A stretch of DNA of 5,251 bases from a bacterium (GTDB lineage Bacteria > Zhuqueibacterota > Zhuqueibacteria > Thermofontimicrobiales > Thermofontimicrobiaceae): the NCBI GenBank assembly GCA_025453735.1, contig JALOPY010000258.1, positions 1 to 5,251 of the forward strand, given 5' to 3'. Position numbers and translations under genes: made by a program. Positions 1 through 5,251 of this stretch are shown piece after piece. Every line of letters begins with the position of its first letter. Position 1 is the stretch's first letter. The notes under the pieces are model-generated. The model did not search any database, was not told the origin of the DNA, and saw only the letters and a program-made list of their open reading frames with translations.

Positions 1-55
1 AGTTAGGAAACTTAAAAAGTCACCAGTCAACAGCGAAGCTGCAAAACAAATGCGC

Positions 56-110
56 AACACAAAGATCACGCCAGCAGGCAGATTCGCCTTTTGGCGAACA
101 CGAAGATCAC
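56..110. repeat. Imperfect 14-bp direct repeat with internal hairpin
   Basis: The copies at 56-69 and 97-110 match in 13 of 14 bases and start 41 bases apart. The hairpin at 83-98 (6-bp stem, TTTT loop) overlaps the second copy. This resembles the dispersed intergenic repeats found in many environmental genomes. Whether it recurs elsewhere in this genome cannot be seen from here. Confidence 0.45.
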
Positions 111-220
111 AAAAATAAAAAATAATGATCATTTTAATCTTTCTTTGTATCCTTGTGGTTTCTTGGTGCCTTTTTGTTGAAGATTTTTTAACAAAGAAAC
201 AAAGATTTTACTTGCAATAT

Positions 221-226
221 TATAAT
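221..226 (+). promoter_or_regulatory. Possible -10 box for ribA
   Basis: TATAAT matches the sigma-70 -10 consensus exactly. No TTGACA-like -35 box lies 16-18 bases upstream; that position reads AACAAA or similar. If it is used, transcription would begin near 233 and give a leader of about 130 bases. That leader would begin within an imperfect GC-rich dyad, with GGGGAGCG at 227-234 pairing with CGCT at 239-242 and CCCC at 248-251. The call rests on one hexamer in AT-rich DNA. Confidence 0.25.
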
Positions 227-361
227 GGGGAGCGTCGCCGCTGTATTCCCCGGTAATGCGGTGGAACGTGATGAAACCTTGAACCGGGAACCTTGGAACG
301 CTAAACCAGAGCAGTTAGGAATTAGGTTAAACAAGGCTTATTTTGAATCAGGAAAATAAAT

Positions 362-985
362 ATGGATCAACAAGAAATCAAACAGAATCGCGACAGTGTT
401 TGTGTCGCATTAGTTTCACGAGCCCATTTGCCCACGCGATTTGGAGAATTCGATATTTCGATTTTTGAAAATAATCGCGACGGCAAAGAGCACCTGGCAA
501 TTACGCGCGGCAAACTGGAGGCAGCAACAGAAGTTGCCGTTCGGGTTCATTCACAATGCCAGACGGGTGACATCTTCGGCTCGCTGCGATGCGATTGTCG
601 CGACCAATTGGAGCACGCTTTGATGACTTTCTCTCGGTTAGATAAAGCTGTACTGCTCTACTTGAAACAGGAAGGACGAGGCATCGGACTGGCAAATAAA
701 ATCAGGGCGTATCATCTTCAGGAGCAGGGGCTGGACACCGTGGAAGCCAATCAAGCGCTCGGCTTTCAAGATGACTTGCGGACGTACGAAATGGCCGCTT
801 CAATGCTCAGGTTGCTCAGCGTGAAGTCGATTGTTCTGTTTACCAACAATCCCCAAAAAATCGACGGATTAACCGATAATGGGATAACGGTTGTGCGACG
901 TGAAAAAATTGTGATGCCTTCCAATCCTTACAACATCGATTACCTCGATACAAAAAAGAAAAAAGCGGGACATCTGCTTGATTAG
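362..985 (+). CDS. ribA: GTP cyclohydrolase II (RibA)
   Basis: This enzyme opens and hydrolyses GTP to 2,5-diamino-6-ribosylamino-4(3H)-pyrimidinone 5'-phosphate, formate and pyrophosphate, the first step of the purine branch of riboflavin synthesis, in the cytoplasm. The 207-residue protein aligns end to end with E. coli RibA at an offset of 12. Zinc ligands are Cys66, Cys77 and Cys79 in HSQC(x)10CDC. The active-site segment QEGRGIGLANKIRAY spans 103-117, with Tyr117 matching E. coli Tyr105. The LGFQDDLRTY block carries Asp138 and Arg140, matching the catalytic Asp126 and Arg128. TNNPQKI (161-167) and the C-terminal YLDTKKKKAGHLLD are family typical. It is single-domain, with no fused RibB (DHBP synthase). 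The ATG follows AGGA at 350-353 with 8 bases between. No other riboflavin gene is in the window. Nothing is missing or truncated. Seen: motifs and length; known: the reaction. Confidence 0.97.
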   Translation: MDQQEIKQNRDSVCVALVSRAHLPTRFGEFDISIFENNRDGKEHLAITRGKLEAATEVAVRVHSQCQTGDIFGSLRCDCRDQLEHALMTFSRLDKAVLLYLKQEGRGIGLANKIRAYHLQEQGLDTVEANQALGFQDDLRTYEMAASMLRLLSVKSIVLFTNNPQKIDGLTDNGITVVRREKIVMPSNPYNIDYLDTKKKKAGHLLD

Positions 986-1084
986 TTTGCTCAGCAAATG
1001 GGCGTCGTCTATCTTGAGAATCGTATTTACATCAAGCAAGCTGCGCTCGAAAATGATTGTCCAGAACTGCTTTCGCTTCATTAA
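986..1084 (+). pseudogene. Possible GAF-like gene relic just after ribA
   Basis: After the ribA TAG the same frame stays open for 32 codons to TAA at 1082-1084, with an ATG at 998. The reading contains GVVYLENRI, then ENDCPELLSL about a dozen residues on. This recalls the late part of GAF domains in sensor kinases and activators, where a G-hydrophobic-YLENR strand is followed by a F-xx-ND/ED-x-ELL helix. There is no ribosome binding site before the ATG, and RibA itself normally ends at HLLD/HLLN, so it is not an extension of the enzyme. The piece is too short to be a working domain. The opposite strand is also open for about 47 codons here (TAA to TGA), so chance is a real alternative. Confidence 0.2.
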
Positions 1085-1270
1085 AATCAACCTGATTATT
1101 TTTCAACTTCCGGGATACTTTAGGGCTGCCTCGACAATTCGGAACAATAATTTGACCAGCTAAATTACCAAATCGTTAGATACAGAAATGAGAAATGAAG
1201 ATAACAGCTTGTTATTGCATCGAGAATGAAACCGAACAAACTTTAGTGCCAAAATCTCCAGAAAAAATGA

Positions 1271-1299
1271 TTGACAAATAAGATTTTTTTCCTTACATT
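1271..1299 (+). promoter_or_regulatory. Candidate sigma-70 promoter, distal
   Basis: A perfect TTGACA -35 box (1271-1276) is followed, after an optimal 17-base spacer, by TACATT (1294-1299), 4 of 6 with the -10 consensus. Transcription would start near 1306, about 137 bases ahead of the preferred start of the coiled-coil gene. The spacer includes a T-run. The organism's promoter consensus is unknown, so the call depends on similarity to the E. coli type. Confidence 0.4.
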
Positions 1300-1349
1300 T
1301 GACCTCAAAGAAAAACACGTTATTTTCTTAAACAACAAATAGTAATCTA

Positions 1350-1379
1350 TTGTAAAAATTTAACATTTTTACAGATAAT
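1350..1379 (+). promoter_or_regulatory. Candidate proximal promoter with embedded dyad
   Basis: TTGTAA (1350-1355, 4 of 6 with -35) and GATAAT (1374-1379, 5 of 6 with -10) are 18 bases apart. Transcription from it would start near 1386, about 57 bases before the ATG at 1443. A perfect inverted repeat fills the space between the two boxes, TGTAAAAAT (1351-1359), TTAAC, ATTTTTACA (1365-1373). Such an arrangement is typical of a repressor operator covering the core promoter, which is an inference. As RNA it would be a weak AT-rich hairpin. No specific regulator can be named from this sequence. Confidence 0.35.
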
Positions 1380-1427
1380 ATTTTTTTCATTGTGCAACAA
1401 CTTGTGAATTCTATTAAAAGCAAGCGT

Positions 1428-1432
1428 GAGGA
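1428..1432 (+). promoter_or_regulatory. Ribosome binding site deciding the start at 1443
   Basis: GAGGA lies 10 bases ahead of the ATG at 1443. The upstream in-frame alternatives GTG 1392 and GTG 1404 have only AT-rich DNA before them and no purine-rich site, so the shorter start is preferred. Confidence 0.6.
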
Positions 1433-1442
1433 TGGTGCTGGA

Positions 1443-2303
1443 ATGAGTGAAACTTTGGGTAATGATGTGATTGAGTTCACCGGGGAATTCGATAAGATGA
1501 ATTCGGATATCCATTTTTTAGTCGAGGAGATCAAAGAAGATGTCCAGAAAACCCTGGAAGAATTTCGTGATGCTCAAGCGTCTCATCTCGAGCACATTCA
1601 ATCGATCGAACAAAAAGTGTTTGATGAAATCAGACAGATCAAAGGGATCACCCAGGAACTGCAACAAAACTATGATTCACTAAAAACAGGGACAAAATCC
1701 TTACTCGAACAACTCTCACGCTCGAATATGATCACGCCGGAAGCGTTAGCTCAATTGCGAGAAGAATACAGCCTGCGTTTTAATGAGATCGAGCAGCTCT
1801 GCAAACAATTGACGCCCCAATCAGGTATCACCCCGGAGCATCTTCGCGAAGAGTTGATCAATGGAATTCGAATGCTGGGTGAGCGTGTTTCCAGGGCTAT
1901 CGCCGACATTAACCAACGCATGGAAAGCCTCTCCAACGATATCGTTTCAAAAGCATCACAGCAAAACACTGTTGAAAATCCACCAGAAAGCGAACCAAAT
2001 GGCGCTGGGTTTGCCTCACTCAAAGAAAGCGACCTGTTCGAAAAAGTCGATTTTGAAATTGTGCCGAATAAGGCAATTAATAAATTGACCGAATTGTTTA
2101 AAAAGCAATCAGAAGTCGTTCGAAAATTTGTAGAGAAGCACGAGCAACGAGTTTTTGAATTTGAGCATCTTCTCCGGACTTATGATGAAGAGAACACCCG
2201 GCTGTTGGAATTATTGGATAAGCGGGTGAACCGAAATTTTCGAATCTCAATGACTGCAATTATCCTGGTGCTTGCTCTGGTCATTATTCTAAAATTAATC
2301 TAA
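1443..2303 (+). CDS. Coiled-coil protein with C-terminal membrane anchor, unknown function
   Basis: I do not recognise a family. From ATG 1443 the protein has 286 residues. A longer form from GTG 1392 (303 residues) has no ribosome binding site. There is no signal peptide. Residues about 17-95 and 100-170 are charged, Glu/Lys/Gln-rich heptad-like helices, probably coiled coil. Two short similar segments, ITPEAL (97-102) and ITPEHL (129-134), begin sections 32 residues apart. Residues about 172-192 form a Ser/Pro/Asn-rich linker. A second helical region (about 208-262) leads to Arg/Asn-rich VNRNFR, then one hydrophobic span, residues about 268-286 (MTAIILVLALVIILKLI), which ends the protein. 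This is a tail-anchor layout: a cytoplasmic rod fixed to the inner membrane, the positive residues before the span favouring the rod inside. Superficially it resembles chemoreceptor or scaffold-type coiled coils, but no signalling motif is seen. It stands alone between long spacers and probably has its own promoter. Confidence 0.85.
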   Translation: MSETLGNDVIEFTGEFDKMNSDIHFLVEEIKEDVQKTLEEFRDAQASHLEHIQSIEQKVFDEIRQIKGITQELQQNYDSLKTGTKSLLEQLSRSNMITPEALAQLREEYSLRFNEIEQLCKQLTPQSGITPEHLREELINGIRMLGERVSRAIADINQRMESLSNDIVSKASQQNTVENPPESEPNGAGFASLKESDLFEKVDFEIVPNKAINKLTELFKKQSEVVRKFVEKHEQRVFEFEHLLRTYDEENTRLLELLDKRVNRNFRISMTAIILVLALVIILKLI

Positions 2304-2419
2304 TGCAAAGCCAATTAATTTTCTGCTGATCGCTGCTTAATCATCCGACTATTGTCGCAGATCGCTGATCCTTCTTTTCTTCGTTTCTACTTCCAACCTA
2401 AAAATAATTTTGCCTAGCA

Positions 2420-2448
2420 GTGAAACGCTTGGTTCGCTTTTATTTATT
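2420..2448 (+). terminator. Weak intrinsic terminator candidate after the coiled-coil gene
   Basis: GTGAA (2420-2424) can pair with TTCGC (2433-2437), including one G-T wobble. This is directly followed by TTTTATTTATT. The stem is short and the loop is 8 bases, so this is only a candidate. It lies about 120 bases after the stop codon. Confidence 0.22.
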
Positions 2449-2527
2449 AAATAATTGTATGTAACTTTTCTGCTGAAATTTTCGTTATTAGCCAATGCCA
2501 AATGCAACCTTTATCTCTTTACTTAAT

Positions 2528-2532
2528 GAGGA
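2528..2532 (+). promoter_or_regulatory. Ribosome binding site of the DUF5916 gene
   Basis: GAGGA is 9 bases before the ATG at 2542. It supports that start over the in-frame ATG eight codons further on. Confidence 0.6.
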
Positions 2533-2541
2533 AATCAAAAA

Positions 2542-5154
2542 ATGCAGCTACGCTCTAGCCTAACAATGCTCACTATTTTAGCTGCCATTACACTGACGTC
2601 GCAGCAATCATTTTCCGGATCGTACCAAAAAAAATCCAATGGAAGCAAGGTGGATACAGTTGTTACGGTGAAGAAAATCATCGCTTCTCGCTGTCCCAAT
2701 CATAGCTTAAAAATTGACGGAACGCTTGATGATGCCGTATGGAAAACGACTGAAATCGTAGCAGGCTTTGTTCAGAATGAGCCGGATGAAGGAAAACCAG
2801 CCACGCAAACGACGACCGTTCAAATTGCTTATGACGATCATGCGATCTATGCAGCGATGATCGCCTACGAAGAAATTCCAGCAAAAATGACCAGTCTTTT
2901 GCTTCGACGCGATATTGAAGGTCCCTGTGATTGGTTAGCGGTTTTATTCGATAGTTATAATGATAAACGAACATCCTTTGTATTTGCTGTTAATCCAGCC
3001 GGCGTCAAATTTGATGGACGTATTGGCAATGACGGCAATCTGGATTTGAACTGGGATGCGGTGTGGGAAGTCCGAACAAAAATCACAGACCAGGGCTGGC
3101 AGGCTGAATTTAGAATCCCGTTGAGCCAATTGCGATTTCCCAAGAAGGCAATTCAGACCTGGGGATTCCAGGCAGCGCGCATCCGCAATGACAATCACGA
3201 GACTGATTTTTGGCAGTTCATCCCCAGAGATGCGGGCGCATTTGTCTCCCGATTTGGACAGCTAAATGGATTGCTAAATTTGCCGCAGCCCCGGCGGCTG
3301 CAACTGCTGCCCTATATTGTTTCCAGCGGTAATTTTTATCCCAGGGAAGCAGGAAATCCATTCCGGTCGGGACCGTATGCAAATTTTCGTATTGGCGGTG
3401 ATCTGAAATATGGATTGTCGAGCAATATGACCTTAGACCTGGCGATCAATCCCGATTTTGGTCAGGTGGAAGCCGATCCTTCGCAGGTGAACCTCACCGC
3501 GTATGAGACCTTTTTTGAAGAAAAACGTCCCTTCTTTGTCGAAGGAAGTGAAATATACAATTATGGAATAGGCATCGGAGATGGCGACATGGGTCAGGAA
3601 ACTCTGTTCTATTCACGTCGCATTGGGCGAGCGCCGCATCACGAGCCAGACATTTCAGATGATGGCTTTCTCGATCAACCGCAATGGACCAATATTTGGA
3701 GCGCTGCTAAATTATCGGGCAAAACTGAGCATGGCTGGTCCATTGGCGTTCTGGAAGCCGTAACCGGAGAGATGACGGCTGACATCAAAGATCAAGGAAA
3801 GCGCTACGAAGAGATTGTCGAGCCATGGACTAACTATTTTCTGGCGCGTGCACAAAAGGATTATCAAGAAGGCAGAACCAATATCGGCGGGATCGTTACA
3901 AACGTGACTCGCGATATTCCCGCTGAAAACTTGAACTGGCTGAACCGGACTGCGACGGCTGGAGGAATTGATTTCAGTCATCGCACCAAAGGAGATAATT
4001 TTCTCGTGCAAGCCAGCATATTAGGTAGCTATATTACTGGAGATAAGGAAGCTATCGACGAAGCGCAAACATCTTCAGCCCGATATTACCAGCGACCTGA
4101 TGCAGAATATTTGACCTACGATCCGAATCGAACATCACTGGCTGGATTTGGAGGTTCATTCCACGCCGGCAAAATTGCCGGAGGACACTGGCGCTATGGT
4201 ATCGGTGGAATCACGCGTTCGCCAGGATTTGAAATAAATGATATGGGTTATTTGCGGTCAGCCGACATGTCGATCGCTTACATCTATGGTGGCTACCGCG
4301 AGTTTAAACCCGGAAAAGTCGTTCGGGAATATCAGTTAAATATCACGCTCTATGATATTTATAATTATAATATGGATAGAATCCTTGCGGGATTCGATCT
4401 CAATGGCAATGTTCGATTTCTAAATTATTGGGGTTTTTACGCTGGCATGAATCGAGAGAGCAAATGTCTGGATTCTGAATTTTTAAGAGGAGGACCCTCT
4501 GTAATTCTTCCCGGACGTTTAAATCTCTGGTTTGGTGGCTTTAGTGATGAGCGAAAACGCGTCGCATTTGAAATCCAGAGCCGCTTCTCGAATGATTTCC
4601 AAACCAGCTCCAGCTTCAATTTGGAGCCTGAGTTTTCATTCCGCCCCTCAGGCAGATTCGAGATGAAATTTTCGTTGGGCATTAATCCATACAAAAATGA
4701 TCATCAATATATCGACGAAATCTGGCAGGATGGCAAGCTGCACTATGTTTTTGCCAGGTTGAACATGAAAATGGTCTATATGACAACGCGATTCAACTAT
4801 TCGTTTACGCCGGATTTGAGCCTCCAGTTTTATGGGATGCCATTCATCGCTGCTGCAAAATATACCCATTATCGGGAAGTTACCAATCCCAGGGCGGAAA
4901 ATTATGACGTTCGGTTTCAACGCTTTTCGTGGCAGGATAATGAAGATTTTAATTTCAAGGAGTTTCGATCGAACTTTGTTTTGCGCTGGGAATATCGACC
5001 AGGCTCGACATTGTTTTTCGTCTGGGCGCACAATCAGTCTGATTTTTTGGAAGAAGACGGCTCATTTCAAATGCGTCGTGATGTTTATCGATTGTTCAAT
5101 ACCAAATCGGATAACATCATCCTCGTGAAGTTCAACCGCTGGTTCGATTTTTAG
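2542..5154 (+). CDS. CBM9-like and DUF5916 outer-membrane protein
   Basis: The protein has 870 residues and is complete. A signal peptide (about 1-25) has a basic start, a hydrophobic core MLTILAAITL and a plausible cut near SFS-GS. Residues about 47-245 form a CBM9-like (carbohydrate-binding family 9, DOMON-type) beta domain. It opens with the hallmark LKIDGTLDDAVW (56-67) and continues with VQNEPDEGKPATQTT, YDDHAIYAAM, LLRRDIEGPCDW, FAVNPAGVKFDG, NWDAVWEV, GWQAEFRIPLSQLRF. Residues about 250-870 match DUF5916, with INPDFGQVEADPSQVN (302-317), FFEEKRPFFVEGSEIY (324-339) and LFYSRRIGRAP (355-365), then alternating amphipathic strands as in a beta-barrel. The chain ends RWFDF, with a terminal aromatic residue as in outer-membrane barrel proteins recognised by BAM. 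Family function is unproven. Binding or handling of glycans or other polymers at the outer membrane is inferred from the CBM9-like fold. No glycoside hydrolase, SusC/SusD or TonB gene lies beside it. No frameshift or missing family motif is evident. Confidence 0.9.
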   Translation: MQLRSSLTMLTILAAITLTSQQSFSGSYQKKSNGSKVDTVVTVKKIIASRCPNHSLKIDGTLDDAVWKTTEIVAGFVQNEPDEGKPATQTTTVQIAYDDHAIYAAMIAYEEIPAKMTSLLLRRDIEGPCDWLAVLFDSYNDKRTSFVFAVNPAGVKFDGRIGNDGNLDLNWDAVWEVRTKITDQGWQAEFRIPLSQLRFPKKAIQTWGFQAARIRNDNHETDFWQFIPRDAGAFVSRFGQLNGLLNLPQPRRLQLLPYIVSSGNFYPREAGNPFRSGPYANFRIGGDLKYGLSSNMTLDLAINPDFGQVEADPSQVNLTAYETFFEEKRPFFVEGSEIYNYGIGIGDGDMGQETLFYSRRIGRAPHHEPDISDDGFLDQPQWTNIWSAAKLSGKTEHGWSIGVLEAVTGEMTADIKDQGKRYEEIVEPWTNYFLARAQKDYQEGRTNIGGIVTNVTRDIPAENLNWLNRTATAGGIDFSHRTKGDNFLVQASILGSYITGDKEAIDEAQTSSARYYQRPDAEYLTYDPNRTSLAGFGGSFHAGKIAGGHWRYGIGGITRSPGFEINDMGYLRSADMSIAYIYGGYREFKPGKVVREYQLNITLYDIYNYNMDRILAGFDLNGNVRFLNYWGFYAGMNRESKCLDSEFLRGGPSVILPGRLNLWFGGFSDERKRVAFEIQSRFSNDFQTSSSFNLEPEFSFRPSGRFEMKFSLGINPYKNDHQYIDEIWQDGKLHYVFARLNMKMVYMTTRFNYSFTPDLSLQFYGMPFIAAAKYTHYREVTNPRAENYDVRFQRFSWQDNEDFNFKEFRSNFVLRWEYRPGSTLFFVWAHNQSDFLEEDGSFQMRRDVYRLFNTKSDNIILVKFNRWFDF

Positions 5155-5188
5155 CCAGTGCATTCTTTCCAAACTTTTAATCATCGAT

Positions 5189-5219
5189 ACTGACCGGTCA
5201 CTGGCAGCGACCGGTCAGT
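5189..5219 (+). terminator. GC-rich hairpin after the DUF5916 gene, likely terminator
   Basis: ACTGACCGGTC (5189-5199) and GACCGGTCAGT (5209-5219) form a perfect 11-bp stem around a 9-base loop, 34 bases after the stop. The T-run behind it is poor (ATTTT at 5223-5227), so it may end transcription inefficiently or protect the mRNA 3' end. The arms contain the palindrome GACCGGTC, so they are also a direct repeat, GACCGGTCACTG (5192-5203) and GACCGGTCAGTG (5209-5220), which would equally suit a double protein-binding site. Confidence 0.5.
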
Positions 5220-5251
5220 GAAGATTTTATATCACTCTTTCCAGGCATCCA

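Larger units (their letters stand above)
1..361. other. Repeat-rich spacer upstream of ribA, no gene
   Basis: No convincing open reading frame is seen on either strand. The stretch is built from short imperfect repeats. AACACAAAGATCAC (56-69) recurs with one change as AACACGAAGATCAC (97-110). A 6-bp hairpin TTCGCC-TTTT-GGCGAA lies at 83-98 and a 10-bp palindrome AATGATCATT at 124-133. CTTTGT/CTTGTGG/CTTGGTG words follow at about 10-base spacing (143-179), and a repeated AACCTTG(G)AAC word lies at 275-299. The words left of the palindrome are, on the minus strand, of the same CTTTGTG/CTTCGTG type as those on its right, so the block is a loose inverted repeat. No RFN element (FMN riboswitch) conserved blocks are visible. 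Confidence 0.6.
1085..1442. other. AT-rich leader region of the coiled-coil gene
   Basis: No supported gene. The stretch holds two candidate promoters (1271-1299 and 1350-1379) and several dyads: ATAACA-GCT-TGTTAT at 1201-1215, AAGAAAA/TTTTCTT at 1308-1314 and 1323-1329, and the strong TGTAAAAAT/ATTTTTACA dyad at 1351-1373. A 28-codon reading from ATG 1195 to TAA 1279-1281 lacks a clear ribosome binding site and is not called. No good terminator for ribA is visible. The closest is an AT-only 5-bp hairpin at 1085-1097. Confidence 0.55.
2304..2541. other. Spacer between coiled-coil and DUF5916 genes
   Basis: No gene is seen. TTTTCTGCTGA occurs twice exactly (2319-2329 and 2466-2476), and GATCGCTG twice (2328-2335 and 2360-2367). 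A small CGAC-TATT-GTCG hairpin lies at 2346-2357 just before a pyrimidine-rich run. The right half is AT-rich and may hold the promoter of the downstream gene, but no -35/-10 pair stands out. Confidence 0.45.

Noticed and set aside
56..110. CRISPR-like direct repeats
   Set aside because: There are only two imperfect 14-base copies, no regular spacer series and no cas genes.
227..361. FMN riboswitch ahead of ribA
   Set aside because: The conserved RFN blocks are not present; the GC-rich dyad at 227-251 does not have that layout.
869..1090. Minus-strand reading frame of 73 codons overlapping the end of ribA
   Set aside because: It is antisense to conserved ribA codons over half its length, starts on TTG without a good ribosome binding site, and has no recognisable motif.
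1023..1163. Minus-strand open stretch of about 47 codons between TAA and TGA behind ribA
   Set aside because: It reads like plausible protein but has no start codon with a ribosome binding site and no family I recognise. It overlaps the GAF-like reading on the other strand, and both cannot be real.
1195..1281. Small + strand frame of 28 codons (MKITACYC...)
   Set aside because: There is only a weak purine stretch upstream and no hydrophobic or other functional signature. It also runs into the TTGACA promoter candidate.
1392..1442. 17-residue N-terminal extension of the coiled-coil protein from GTG 1392
   Set aside because: There is no ribosome binding site before GTG 1392 or GTG 1404, whereas GAGGA stands 10 bases before ATG 1443.
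3712..4011. Minus-strand and other-frame open stretches inside the DUF5916 gene, such as this 99-codon one
   Set aside because: They are shadows of a long gene whose + strand translation matches family motifs from end to end.

Overview
The window looks like chromosomal DNA of a Gram-negative (diderm) bacterium. All three clear genes are on the + strand. They are a stand-alone GTP cyclohydrolase II (ribA, 362-985), an unrecognised coiled-coil protein with one C-terminal membrane anchor (best start 1443, end 2303), and a large secreted protein with a CBM9-like domain and a DUF5916 outer-membrane barrel (2542-5154). DUF5916 proteins are common in the Bacteroidota/FCB part of the tree and in Gemmatimonadota, Calditrichota and KSB1-like lineages. 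With the moderate, by-eye mid-40s GC content and long repeat-rich spacers, an FCB-type environmental bacterium is the best guess. The sequence does not fix the taxon.

Layout. Positions 1-361 hold no gene. They are a patchwork of short imperfect repeats and dyads, with a consensus-like -10 box but no FMN riboswitch ahead of ribA. ribA is complete, with every expected zinc and catalytic residue. Positions 986-1442 are mostly non-coding and become very AT-rich. Directly after the ribA stop, the same frame stays open for 32 codons and reads vaguely like the end of a GAF domain, a possible gene relic. Further right are two candidate promoters for the coiled-coil gene; the second carries a perfect 9-bp dyad between its -35 and -10 boxes. 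Positions 2304-2541 are a spacer with a weak terminator candidate. After the DUF5916 gene comes a strong 11-bp GC-rich hairpin whose arms are themselves palindromic.

How the genes relate. The spacers (about 457 and 238 bases) and the separate promoter and terminator candidates suggest three independent units rather than one operon. ribA starts riboflavin synthesis. The DUF5916 protein probably sits in the outer membrane with a periplasmic carbohydrate-binding-like domain. The coiled-coil protein is probably an inner-membrane protein with its rod in the cytoplasm, although either orientation is possible. Nothing here forms an obvious new multi-gene system. The most open questions are the coiled-coil protein, its promoter dyad, and the repeat-rich spacers.
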